A DNA stretch of 64,000 bases from Chitinophagaceae bacterium (lineage in GTDB: Bacteria > Bacteroidota > Bacteroidia > Chitinophagales > Chitinophagaceae), in assembly GCA_023957155.1 (NCBI GenBank), contig JAMLHK010000001.1, positions 186,001 to 250,000 of the forward strand, written 5' to 3'. Below the pieces are notes generated by a model. That model had not been told where the DNA came from and ran no database searches. It saw nothing but the letters and a program-made list of their open reading frames with translations. Below are positions 51,329-60,175 of this stretch, in pieces; the stretch's first letter is position 1, and each line of letters opens with the position of its first letter. The translations under genes were made by a program, and so were the position numbers.

Positions 51329-53656
51329 TTATCTTTTCCCCCGGTGTAACTTGGACAACAATACCGGCAATAATACCAGATTGGTTACTGTAGCGGAAAG
51401 AAGGGTTAATGAAGTGAGCCATCCAAGTGCCTTGGTGCCTCCGAACCCGCTGATTATGAATATACTAAACCCGGCTATTAATACTAAGGAAGTATAGATA
51501 ATGCTGATACCCGTATGATGGATCGTCTGGAGTACCGTAGTTTCAACCCTGTTGTTGTTGGCAGGTAGTTCCTGCCGGTAATTTACCAGGAAACGGATGG
51601 TTACATCAATAGCTATACCCAGGGCAATGCCGAAGATCAAAACGGTAGACGGCTTAAGCGGAACACCCACCCATCCCATAATTCCGGCAGTAAGCATCAA
51701 CGGTATGATATTGGGAATCAGGGAGCAGATCAATATTCTTACCGATCTGAAAAGATAAAGCATACACAACGCAATCAGTAAAAATGCCCACATAATACTT
51801 TCCTTTAAACCGCTTATGATAAAACGGCTCCCCTCTAAAAAAGTAATGCTGGTACCGGTATATTGCACATGAAATTTAGTGGAGTCAAAAAGCTCATCAG
51901 ACCGTCCTTTGATATCCGCCAGGAGAACAGGCAGCCGTTTACTTCCCACATCAGCCATATTAACGCTGACACGGGCTTTTTGCCTGGCCGTATCCATGAA
52001 AGCATTCATCAGCTGTTGAAACGAATTATTTGCGCTTCCCCCTCCTTTTCCCACTCTCAAATAATCCGATATAAAGGCCCCGTCAAATGTATTAGGCATA
52101 GTATAATTCAGGCTGTCGCCACCATAAAATCCCTGTTTGGCAAATTTTAACGCTTCAACAAGCGATAAAGGCCGGGCCATTTCAGGCTTTGCGGCAATAT
52201 ATTGTGAAAGCGAGTCAATGCGCTGAAAAATATCCAGCGCCCTCATCCCCGCAAAGCCATGTTTCTTTTTTGTTTCTACAATAATTTCCAGGGGCATGAT
52301 GCCTTTAAAATGTTGTTCAAAGAATTTCAGGTCCGTATAAATTTTATCGGTCTGAGGAATGTCGTCTACCATGTGCCCGACCGAAACCAGCCGGAACAGT
52401 CCGGAAACAGAAAACACAATAACCAAACCGGTTACGATATATATAACCCGGGTATGATTAAATACCCATTTTTCTACAAGAGTAAGCGCATTATCCAGCC
52501 ACCTCGATTCAAGATATTTTACATGCTTTGATTGAGGCGGAGATAAATAGCTGAGCACAGCGGGAATAGCAGCCAGCGAAATAAAGAAAATAGCCATGAT
52601 GCTGATACCCGCCACCATACCAAATTCTTTGAGTATGGCGCTCTTGGTTAAGGCAAATACAGCAAACCCGATAGCGGCAGATATATTGCAAAACAAGGTT
52701 ACAATACCCATCCGGCTCACCATTTCTACTAATGCCTGGTATTTTTCTCCGGTATCCTGCCATGCCGTATGATATTTATTTAAAAAGTAAATGCAATTCG
52801 GTATGCCAATAACGACAATCAGCGGAGGGATTAAAGCCGTAAGCAGACTAATACTGTATCCAAACAGGTGCATAATACCCATGCTCCATATAACGCCTGT
52901 TATTACTACCCCTAAAGACAACAGGGTAGCGCTTACCGACCTGAAAAATAACATGAGGATCAAAGCCGAAATTAACACCGAGCCTATCAGGAACCAGCGC
53001 ATTTCATTTTGCACCTTAATTGCCATATTGGTGCGTATAAGCGGAAGCCCGCTAATATGCATATCTATTCCATGCTTTTCACCAAACCGGTAAGTTACAG
53101 ACTCGATTTGCGCAATCACTTTTTCCCGCGCCTTCGAGCCTAATACATCTTTGTTGATCTGTACCCCTATCAGGTATGCTTGGGTTTCGGGATTATACAA
53201 CAAGCCCTTGTAAAACGGGAGGGAATAAAAAACAGCAACAGCACTGTTTATCTCGTGCCGGGACAACTGATGCCGGGGAAACACCGGCTTAATATCCAGC
53301 TTTTGCGTACTGTCATTTTTGACCAGGTTAACTGCCCCGGCAACACTCAATACCCCCTCCACTTTACTTACCTCTTTTAATGAGGTGCACATCTCCATGT
53401 AATCATTAAAAACATTTTCCTCAAATAGCCGGTCTGTTTTACAACCTACAACCAGCATATTTCCATCATCCCCAAACTGTTTTTTAAAATCCAGGTATTG
53501 CTGGTACAGCGGGTTATCAACAGGTATGGTTCTCACAAATTCATAGCTGATATGCACCTTCAGTGCATTATACAGCATGAAAGCCGTGCTGACGAAAAGT
53601 ATAATTAAAAGAGCCAGACGAAAACGCAGGACAAACTTCCCAATCTTTTGCCACAT
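51329..53656 (-). CDS. RND-superfamily (MMPL-type) exporter
   Basis: The 775-residue protein has the RND two-fold layout: a first membrane helix (about 10-30), a large periplasmic loop, five clustered helices (about 225-400), a further helix and loop (about 410-620), and a final cluster (about 630-770). The proton-relay aspartate of this class may lie in FGIALGIAIDVTIRF near the second cluster. MMPL-type proteins export lipids or hydrophobic compounds, such as hopanoids or aryl-polyene lipids. No outer-membrane channel or adaptor lies beside it. It is upstream of, but separated by 215 bp from, the susC start. Confidence 0.85.
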   Translation of the reverse strand: MWQKIGKFVLRFRLALLIILFVSTAFMLYNALKVHISYEFVRTIPVDNPLYQQYLDFKKQFGDDGNMLVVGCKTDRLFEENVFNDYMEMCTSLKEVSKVEGVLSVAGAVNLVKNDSTQKLDIKPVFPRHQLSRHEINSAVAVFYSLPFYKGLLYNPETQAYLIGVQINKDVLGSKAREKVIAQIESVTYRFGEKHGIDMHISGLPLIRTNMAIKVQNEMRWFLIGSVLISALILMLFFRSVSATLLSLGVVITGVIWSMGIMHLFGYSISLLTALIPPLIVVIGIPNCIYFLNKYHTAWQDTGEKYQALVEMVSRMGIVTLFCNISAAIGFAVFALTKSAILKEFGMVAGISIMAIFFISLAAIPAVLSYLSPPQSKHVKYLESRWLDNALTLVEKWVFNHTRVIYIVTGLVIVFSVSGLFRLVSVGHMVDDIPQTDKIYTDLKFFEQHFKGIMPLEIIVETKKKHGFAGMRALDIFQRIDSLSQYIAAKPEMARPLSLVEALKFAKQGFYGGDSLNYTMPNTFDGAFISDYLRVGKGGGSANNSFQQLMNAFMDTARQKARVSVNMADVGSKRLPVLLADIKGRSDELFDSTKFHVQYTGTSITFLEGSRFIISGLKESIMWAFLLIALCMLYLFRSVRILICSLIPNIIPLMLTAGIMGWVGVPLKPSTVLIFGIALGIAIDVTIRFLVNYRQELPANNNRVETTVLQTIHHTGISIIYTSLVLIAGFSIFIISGFGGTKALGWLTSLTLLSATVTNLVLLPVLLSKLHRGKR

Positions 53657-53801
53657 GAGGGTTGCTGTTGATTTTTACAAAAATGCAAAGAAACTTATTT
53701 TTTTACGGGGAGCGCCGGTTTTTTTACAATAAACAACCGCCTTCCGGATGATAACCCGTCATGATTTACAGCTTTATATCTTAGCTTTACCTTCCAATCT
53801 T

Positions 53802-54539
53802 ATGGTTCATACCACAAAGGGCATCGTTTTACGCACTGTTTCCTATGGTGAAACTTCTGTAATCGTACGCGTGTACACAGAATTGTTCGGACTGCAGTCT
53901 TATTTAGTAAATGGCGTACGCTCCGCAAAAAAGTCTGCTGTAAAAAGCAATTTATTTCAGCCGTCCTCCATCCTGGAAATGGAAGTCTATCATAATGAGT
54001 TAAAGAATCTTCAACGAATAAAAGAAGTAAAGTGGCATTATATCTATGAGCATATTTTCTTTAATATAACAAAAAATGCCGTAGCGCTTTTCATAACCGA
54101 GCTGCTGCAAAAAGTAATCAGGCAACCGGAACATCATGCCGACCTGTATAGTTTTATAGAAGATGCCTGTATGGAGTTAGACAAGGCCGATACTAAAGTG
54201 ACTGCAGGTTATCCCTTGTTTTTTGCATTGCATCTCACTTCATTTTTCGGATTCAGGCTAAGGGATGACCACGATGCACAAAAAAAGATCTTAGATCTCC
54301 GCGAAGGAGAATTTGTAGGCGAGTTACCCGCGCATCCCTGCTACCTCAATGAAAGAGCCAGCGCCAGCATATCACAGCTGCTTAAGCTTATGCACCCCGG
54401 CGATTTGCATCAAACTGACTTTTCTTTAAGCGAAAGGCGGGAACTGCTTGAATATATCCTGCAATTCTATGCTTTGCATATCCAGGATTTCGGAACGATG
54501 AAAACATTGCCGGTATTACAGGAAGTATTGGCCCGGTAA
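53802..54539 (+). CDS. recO: DNA repair protein RecO
   Basis: RecO loads RecA onto SSB-coated DNA in the RecFOR pathway. From the ATG at 53802 the protein has 245 residues, the usual size. The N-terminal OB fold reads VHTTKGIVLRTVSYGETSVIVRVYTELFG, and the central helical domain follows (FFNITKNAVALFITELLQKVI). The zinc-finger cysteines seen in many RecO proteins are missing, as is common in Bacteroidota. The frame is open upstream to 53748, but those 18 residues precede the standard MVHTTKGIVL start. Confidence 0.9.
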   Translation: MVHTTKGIVLRTVSYGETSVIVRVYTELFGLQSYLVNGVRSAKKSAVKSNLFQPSSILEMEVYHNELKNLQRIKEVKWHYIYEHIFFNITKNAVALFITELLQKVIRQPEHHADLYSFIEDACMELDKADTKVTAGYPLFFALHLTSFFGFRLRDDHDAQKKILDLREGEFVGELPAHPCYLNERASASISQLLKLMHPGDLHQTDFSLSERRELLEYILQFYALHIQDFGTMKTLPVLQEVLAR

Positions 54540-54654
54540 CGCGGATTGGCAGAAGCACCAAACAGCAAATAACACAAACCCTGAAAATATTGAAGGAGAA
54601 AATCTGAGATCCGAAGCTGTGGACCCTTCGGGTACCGGCCGAAGACGGAACTTA

Positions 54655-55692
54655 TTATGCGATCTCCCAAACCTCTTTCCCTCTTAACAATTGATCTAAG
54701 TCACCCCTGCCTTTCTTTGCTATGGCTTCTTCTATCTGCTTCGACATACTATCTTCATAACAGGCTCTTTCGGTCTCATAAAAAACACCAAACGGACGAG
54801 GCAGATGTCCTTCATTGGAAGGATCGTCAAACATCCTCACCAGTACCTGGGCTTTATAAAAATCCTTCTCATCATGTACCCAAAGATCATCTTCCGTTAC
54901 GCCATTTCCCAGCTCCGCAACAACCGGCTTTAACCCATCCAATCTTATTCCCTTGTTTTTAGCTGCACCAAATACTAACGGCTTCCCCTGTTCCAGGAAA
55001 ATGGAATATTCGGGCTTGGAGCTTTTTTCGGTAAACATTTCAAAAGCGCCATCATTAAAAATATTGCAGTTCTGATAGATCTCTAAAAAAGAAGCTCCTT
55101 TATGCGCATGGCTCCGCGACAACATTTCCTGCAAATGCTTCGGATCACGATCCATACTACGGGCAACAAAAGAAGCATCTGCTCCCATAGCCAGCGCCAG
55201 CGGATTAAACGGATGATCAATACTTCCTATGGGTGATGACTTTGTGATTTTTTGCTTTTCGGAAGTAGGTGAATATTGTCCCTTGGTTAACCCGTAAATC
55301 TGGTTGTTAAACAGTAATATATTAACATCGAAATTGCGCCGTAATAAATGGATCGTGTGATTGCCGCCAATGCTTAAGGAATCTCCATCCCCGGTAACAA
55401 TCCAGATACTCAGCTCGGGCCGGGAGGCTTTTAATCCCGAAGCTATGGCAGCAGCTCTTCCGTGAATGGAATGCATACCATAGGTATTTAAGTAATACGG
55501 AAAACGCGATGAACAGCCTATGCCTGAAATAACCACAATATTCTCTTTGGGGACGCCTATTCCCGGCATTACTTTTTGCACCTGTGCTAATATGGAATAA
55601 TCACCACAACCCGGGCACCACCTTACTTCCTGATCGGTGGCAAAATCTTTGGGAGTCAATACGGGCTGGGGAGAAAGGGCTGCTGTACTCAT
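54655..55692 (-). CDS. 2-oxoacid:ferredoxin oxidoreductase, beta subunit (KorB-like)
   Basis: The 345-residue protein has the thiamine-diphosphate subunit signatures: VRWCPGCGDYSILAQVQK (residues 23-40, cluster and TPP contacts), VTGDGDSLSIGGNHTIHLLRRN (TPP/Mg2+ motif GDGD) and LFNNQIYGLTKGQYSPTSE. These are typical of 2-oxoglutarate:ferredoxin oxidoreductase. Such enzymes oxidatively decarboxylate 2-oxoacids to acyl-CoA with reduced ferredoxin. The alpha/gamma subunit gene, normally upstream on the same strand, is absent: the next gene upstream is DUF4197. The partner must be elsewhere, or may have been lost. A -7 box lies at 55710. Confidence 0.9.
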   Translation of the reverse strand: MSTAALSPQPVLTPKDFATDQEVRWCPGCGDYSILAQVQKVMPGIGVPKENIVVISGIGCSSRFPYYLNTYGMHSIHGRAAAIASGLKASRPELSIWIVTGDGDSLSIGGNHTIHLLRRNFDVNILLFNNQIYGLTKGQYSPTSEKQKITKSSPIGSIDHPFNPLALAMGADASFVARSMDRDPKHLQEMLSRSHAHKGASFLEIYQNCNIFNDGAFEMFTEKSSKPEYSIFLEQGKPLVFGAAKNKGIRLDGLKPVVAELGNGVTEDDLWVHDEKDFYKAQVLVRMFDDPSNEGHLPRPFGVFYETERACYEDSMSKQIEEAIAKKGRGDLDQLLRGKEVWEIA

Positions 55693-55709
55693 GATTGTTG
55701 AAATAACAG

Positions 55710-55717
55710 CAAAATTA
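55710..55717 (-). promoter_or_regulatory. -7 box of the oxidoreductase beta-subunit gene
   Basis: On the minus strand this reads TAATTTTG, an exact TAnnTTTG, 17 bp before the ATG at 55692. It supports transcription independent of an alpha subunit. Confidence 0.45.
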
Positions 55718-55848
55718 AGGCACTACCATCATAATATGCCCTTAAAGAAGGGCTCATATAACAACATTCTCCTAAAATCGTAAATGAAGGGGAACATACA
55801 TCTGCAGGAACTCCGGTTTCACCGGGAGATGCTTATCCGCTATTTTTA

Positions 55849-56553
55849 CTATTGGGCATTACCGCCAAAAACCTTTTTTAGCAGGTCGGTTACTCTCGCA
55901 GCAGGATCCTTCCTGATCTTATTCTCCTCCTGGCCTACCTCATAAAAGATTCCCGCAAGCGACTTTTCCGTTACATAGGAAACCAGGTCGGTATTTACCG
56001 GGTTGGCCGCAAATTTATTATAAGCGGTAAACACATCATTCCAGTATTTGGTAGCATCCACTTTGGACAATGCCTTTTCAATAACCGGGCGAAAAGCATT
56101 GGTGAGCGGAACGGTGGTTTTATCTTTAAAATAATTGGTGGCAGCATAATCCCCTCCCTTTAAAATACCAAGGGCATCGGTTATGGTCATCGTTTTTATG
56201 GCATCTACAAAAATGGGTGTGGCAGACCGGGCAGCATCTTCAGCAGCCCTGTTCATAGAAAGAATGGCTTTATCCACTAATCCTCCCAGCCCTATATTTC
56301 TTAACGTGCTTTCCACCTTTTTCGCTTCTTCCGGCATCAGTATCTTAACCGCTGCATTACTAAAAAAACCATCTGCCGAAGCCAGTCTGCCTGTACCGTT
56401 TTGCGCCCCCATACGCAGGGCTTCCTTTAAACCAGCGGCAATTTCCGTAGAAGACAGTCCGTTTGATCCGGTATTCATGCTATTCAACACCTGCTGGGTA
56501 GTTTCGCAGCCGGTAATAAAAAGAAACAAAGCAATGGTCAGCCCTATTTTCAT
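55849..56553 (-). CDS. DUF4197 putative lipoprotein
   Basis: The 234-residue protein has a lipoprotein signal (MKIGLTIALFLFITGCETTQQ, cysteine at 16). The rest matches DUF4197: LSSTEIAAGLKEALRMGAQNG, ADGFFSNAAVKILMPEEAKKVE, and NRAAEDAARSATPIFVDAIKTMT, a mostly helical fold. It is predicted to be periplasmic or in the outer membrane. No function is known for the family. The gene stands alone with its own promoter, divergent from adk. Confidence 0.88.
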   Translation of the reverse strand: MKIGLTIALFLFITGCETTQQVLNSMNTGSNGLSSTEIAAGLKEALRMGAQNGTGRLASADGFFSNAAVKILMPEEAKKVESTLRNIGLGGLVDKAILSMNRAAEDAARSATPIFVDAIKTMTITDALGILKGGDYAATNYFKDKTTVPLTNAFRPVIEKALSKVDATKYWNDVFTAYNKFAANPVNTDLVSYVTEKSLAGIFYEVGQEENKIRKDPAARVTDLLKKVFGGNAQ

Positions 56554-56585
56554 ACCTGAGGATATTTATATATTTTTCAATGAAT

Positions 56586-56617
56586 CAAAATTACCCTTTG
56601 TAAAGAGATAAGCCAAG
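56586..56617 (-). promoter_or_regulatory. Promoter of the DUF4197 gene
   Basis: On the minus strand CTTG (56617-56614), a spacer of 20 bases and TAATTTTG (56593-56586) make an exact -7 box with a good -33. The ATG is 33 bases downstream. Confidence 0.5.
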
Positions 56618-56679
56618 TCCAATTTGATGATTGTTCCATTATTTTCTCTATTGTTAAAGGATTTCTAAAGCGGTTCCAT

Positions 56680-56687
56680 TATATTTG
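56680..56687 (+). promoter_or_regulatory. -7 box of adk
   Basis: TATATTTG is an exact TAnnTTTG match, 26 bp before the adk ATG. Confidence 0.45.
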
Positions 56688-56713
56688 TCCTTCACCCAAG
56701 GTATAATACGTAC

Positions 56714-57289
56714 ATGTTCAATTTAATTTTATTTGGTCCTCCCGGAAGCGGCAAGGGTACACAATCTGAAAAACTAATTGCCCAATACGGCTTAAAACAC
56801 CTTTCCACCGGCGATCTGTTACGAAGTGAAATTACGGCGCAAACACCGTTGGGACTGGAGGCAAAGAGTTTTATGGACAAAGGTCAGCTGGTTCCCGATG
56901 AGGTGGTTATCGGTATGATCAGCTCTGCCTTAGATGCTAATCCTGAAGCATCGGGTTTTTTGTTTGACGGGTTTCCCCGCACCGAGGCCCAGGCAGAAGC
57001 GCTGGACAAACTGCTTAAATTAAAAAAAACCGGTATTCACCTGATGCTTGCCCTGGAAGTAAGCGAGGAAGAATTGGTATCCCGCCTCCTTAACAGGGGA
57101 AAAACTTCCGGCCGCAGCGATGACACCAATGAAACCGTTATCCGCGCAAGAATTGCAGAATATCATAAAAAAACTTCAGCTGTTGCAGATTACTACAAAA
57201 AGTTTGATAAAGTAAAACAGGTCAAAGGCGAAGGCTCTATAGAAGAGATATTTGAAGCGCTTTGCAAAGAAGTGGACAGGAAAAAATAA
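56714..57289 (+). CDS. adk: Adenylate kinase
   Basis: Adenylate kinase interconverts ATP + AMP and 2 ADP. The 191-residue protein starts with the P-loop FGPPGSGKGTQSEK (residues 5-18). TGDLLRSEI, FDGFPRTEAQAEAL and RLLNRGKTSGRSDD are the AMP-binding, core and lid arginine motifs. The lid is short, lacking the roughly 30-residue insertion and zinc cysteines of long bacterial forms, as is usual in Bacteroidota. It is monocistronic, facing the small lipoprotein gene. Confidence 0.96.
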   Translation: MFNLILFGPPGSGKGTQSEKLIAQYGLKHLSTGDLLRSEITAQTPLGLEAKSFMDKGQLVPDEVVIGMISSALDANPEASGFLFDGFPRTEAQAEALDKLLKLKKTGIHLMLALEVSEEELVSRLLNRGKTSGRSDDTNETVIRARIAEYHKKTSAVADYYKKFDKVKQVKGEGSIEEIFEALCKEVDRKK

Positions 57290-57339
57290 TCCTATCTTTT
57301 CCATCCGTACAACACCACACCTGTCAATAGGTAATAGGT

Positions 57340-57792
57340 CTAAAGCCCCGTTATTTGATTTGCTTTTTCTAAACTTGTAAAGATCCGTGCATTAACAGTA
57401 TCTATCTTTTCTTTTTCATGGCGGTAAAAGCTGATCTTTTCCGCCTCGGTAGCCCCTGCATTATCCGGCTCAAAATCCCGCATCCATCGGTTCATTAACT
57501 CCTCCGCGAGGGTCAGCTCCTCTAAGGTGGAATCAAGGATGGCCCGCAGACCGGCTTCGCTGTTTACGGCAGATAAGCTGTCTTTTTTTTGTTTCACCAA
57601 CTGCTGGTAACGCGCAATCTCCCCCATTTTTGCCATTCCCACATCATGCCCTTTCATCACTTCCTGATATAAGGTATCAGACAATGTCTTGGGAATGGAA
57701 GCATTATGCTGCTGTTCCGGGTTACCGGAAGATGAACCATTATTACAGGACAACACAACGGCTCCTGCTATAATCAAAACAATTATTTTCAT
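57340..57792 (-). CDS. Small putative lipoprotein of unknown function
   Basis: The 150-residue protein has a lipoprotein signal (MKIIVLIIAGAVVLSCNNGSS, cysteine at 16), then a Ser/Asn/Gln-rich linker. A helical, charged body follows (VGMAKMGEIARYQQLVKQKKDS and LEELTLAEELMNRWMRDFEP). The pattern of a methionine-containing helical bundle with a histidine (KGHDVGMAKMGEI) recalls viral-A-type inclusion or cytochrome-like periplasmic helices, but I cannot name a family. It converges with adk and is probably expressed alone. Confidence 0.72.
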   Translation of the reverse strand: MKIIVLIIAGAVVLSCNNGSSSGNPEQQHNASIPKTLSDTLYQEVMKGHDVGMAKMGEIARYQQLVKQKKDSLSAVNSEAGLRAILDSTLEELTLAEELMNRWMRDFEPDNAGATEAEKISFYRHEKEKIDTVNARIFTSLEKANQITGL

Positions 57793-57893
57793 GATCTGTT
57801 CATTTTTAACACCGGCTGTAAAGATAAACCGTACCGGTTATAATTGATGAGTTGATAAACAATGAAATCCCATACTACTATCAACTTTATTAT

Positions 57894-57901
57894 TACATTT
57901 G
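57894..57901 (+). promoter_or_regulatory. -7 box of the enoyl-CoA hydratase gene
   Basis: TACATTTG is an exact TAnnTTTG match, 47 bp before the ATG at 57949. Confidence 0.4.
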
Positions 57902-57948
57902 AACTGACTCTTCTCAAATACAAAGTTCCGAACCGCAAACAATAGTCT

Positions 57949-58722
57949 ATGATACATGAAATACAGGAAGGATATGTGAAGGTTGACATGCAAAGCAGCG
58001 GAATTACGATTATTGAATTCTTTCATCCGCGGAGCAATTCACTACCTGCCGCTATATTAAATGAGCTTGCGGGGGAAATACATAGTGCGGGGCTGCAAAC
58101 AGAAACAAAAGTAATTGTTCTGCGATCTGCGGGAAGCGGCGCCTTTTGTGCCGGCGCTTCATTTACAGAACTGATCGCCATCACAACTGCCGAAGAAGGT
58201 AAAAAATTCTTTAGCGGATTTGCGCACGTTATTAATACCATGCGTAAATGCCCTAAGCTGATCATAGCCCGTATCCAGGGCAAATGTGTAGGCGGTGGTG
58301 TAGGATTAGCTGCTGCCGCCGATTACGCTATTGCAACGGAAGATGCGGATATCAGGCTAAGCGAACTGTCCATAGGACTCGGACCTTTTGTGGTAGGCCA
58401 GGTCATACAACGAAAGATAGGATTAAGCGCTTTCAGTCAGCTGGCTATTGACGCCGCCACATGGCACCCGGCAGACTGGGCACGAAGGAAAGGCTTGTTT
58501 GCCGAATTACACCCCAATAGGGAAGATATGGATGAATCCATTCAACGCTTAGCCAATGAGCTGGCTCACACTCACCCCGAAGCTATGGCGGAAATGAAAA
58601 AAATGTTATGGGAAGGAACAGAAAACTGGGATGAGCTGCTGCAACAACGGGCAGCAACAAGCGGCAGGCTGGCAGCCGGTACATTTACCAAAAATGCGCT
58701 CGAAAAACTGAAACGCAGATAA
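57949..58722 (+). CDS. Enoyl-CoA hydratase/isomerase family protein
   Basis: The 257-residue crotonase-fold protein has the first oxyanion-hole segment SGAFCAGASFTEL (about 63-75) and the second IQGKCVGGGVGLAAAADYAIA (about 106-126). The usual catalytic glutamates are not both plain: E144-like positions read LSELSIGLGPFV, so hydratase, isomerase and other crotonase chemistries are all possible. It is probably cytoplasmic, in fatty-acid or leucine catabolism. It is flanked by the lipoprotein and GntP genes, which share no obvious pathway. Confidence 0.87.
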   Translation: MIHEIQEGYVKVDMQSSGITIIEFFHPRSNSLPAAILNELAGEIHSAGLQTETKVIVLRSAGSGAFCAGASFTELIAITTAEEGKKFFSGFAHVINTMRKCPKLIIARIQGKCVGGGVGLAAAADYAIATEDADIRLSELSIGLGPFVVGQVIQRKIGLSAFSQLAIDAATWHPADWARRKGLFAELHPNREDMDESIQRLANELAHTHPEAMAEMKKMLWEGTENWDELLQQRAATSGRLAAGTFTKNALEKLKRR

Positions 58723-58759
58723 AATCAACAGGTGCGCACCTCGCTATTCCGGCTCCTCT

Positions 58760-60073
58760 CTACACAAACATACTCAGCAGCATGACTCCGCCAAGTCCCA
58801 CAATGGCAACGATGGTTTCCATAAACGACCAGGAGCGGATGGTATCCTTTACGCTCAGGTTAAAATATTCCTTAAACAGCCAGAACCCGCCATCATTTAC
58901 ATGAGAAAACATCAAACTGCCCGCACCGATAGATAATACCATCAGGTTTGGGTTTACATCCCCGGCTAAAACCATCGGAGCCACAATGCCTGCCGTAGTA
59001 AGTCCGGCCACCGTAGCCGAGCCAATACACACCCGTATAAGCGCAGCGATGATCCACGCTAACAACAACGGATGCAGCGGCCACCGGTGTAATGCCCCGG
59101 CTATATCATCACTGACACCACTTGCGGTAAGCACTTCTTTAAATGCGCCTGCACCCGCTATGATCAGTAAGATCATGGCAACATCTTTCACCGCACTTTC
59201 ATACACAGTCATGATTTTTTTCATAGGCATACCCGTTAATACGCCAAGAGAAAAAGTTGCTACAACGAGCGCGATCAGCATCACCACCATCGCATTACCG
59301 AAAAACGCAGACAGATGATATAGTAACGTACTCCCCGGAAATAAAAAAGGCAGGAGTGTGGTCACAATAAGCAATATCACGGGCAATAAGGAAGATAACA
59401 GGCTGTTGAACAGCCCGGGCAGCCGGTCTTCAGGTAATATAACCGGCTTAAAAGTCTGCAATGGAACAGCAATAATTTTTTTTAGCGTTGCAGAATAAAC
59501 CGGCCCAGCTATAATAATAGCGGGAATGGCAACAGCTAATCCGTATAGCAGGGTAAGTCCCATACTGGCATTAAACTGGGTTACCAATGCCGCCGGTGCA
59601 GGATGCGGCGGCAGGTAGCCATGCGTAACCGATAGAGAGGCAAGCATAGGTAACCCGATATATACGGCAGGTAATTTATATTGGTAAGACACGGAAAAAA
59701 TCAGGGGAACCATTAACACGAAGCCTACGTTATAAAACAAGGGTATCCCTATTACAAAACCGGTAATCATTAACGCCCACTGAATATACTTTGTGCCAAA
59801 TACTTTCATCAGGGAAGAAGCTATTTGCTGCGCAGCGCCGCTTTCCGCCACCAGCTTTCCCAACATCGCACCCATCATAATTACGGCGGTAAGCGCACCT
59901 AACGTATCACCCATTCCTTTTTCAACAGCTACCGCCAGCTTATTCAGCGGAATACCCAGCAGCCACCCGGCTAACAGGGATACGATCAAAAAAGCAAGAA
60001 AAGCATTGGTTTTCCCCCACGTAACAAGTACAATAAGAAAGAGTATACAGCCTGCAATGATAAACAGTGTCAT
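58760..60073 (-). CDS. Gluconate:H+ symporter family permease (GntP)
   Basis: The 437-residue membrane protein has about 12 hydrophobic segments. It shows the GntP signatures KGMGDTLGALTAVIMMGAMLGKLVAESG (residues about 52-79, written here in part), GLPMLASLSVTHGYLPPHPAP, and IRVCIGSATVAGLTTAGIVAP. Family members import gluconate and related sugar acids with protons. No gluconate kinase is nearby, so the substrate is uncertain. It is transcribed towards the enoyl-CoA hydratase gene. Confidence 0.9.
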   Translation of the reverse strand: MTLFIIAGCILFLIVLVTWGKTNAFLAFLIVSLLAGWLLGIPLNKLAVAVEKGMGDTLGALTAVIMMGAMLGKLVAESGAAQQIASSLMKVFGTKYIQWALMITGFVIGIPLFYNVGFVLMVPLIFSVSYQYKLPAVYIGLPMLASLSVTHGYLPPHPAPAALVTQFNASMGLTLLYGLAVAIPAIIIAGPVYSATLKKIIAVPLQTFKPVILPEDRLPGLFNSLLSSLLPVILLIVTTLLPFLFPGSTLLYHLSAFFGNAMVVMLIALVVATFSLGVLTGMPMKKIMTVYESAVKDVAMILLIIAGAGAFKEVLTASGVSDDIAGALHRWPLHPLLLAWIIAALIRVCIGSATVAGLTTAGIVAPMVLAGDVNPNLMVLSIGAGSLMFSHVNDGGFWLFKEYFNLSVKDTIRSWSFMETIVAIVGLGGVMLLSMFV

Positions 60074-60175
60074 ATAAAAACGAATTAGATACTGAATCAG
60101 CTTTTCTTATTGCCCGGTACCGTAGCCCTGATTTACCCCACCCTCCTTATTCAAAAACGACTCAACCCCCTCCGC

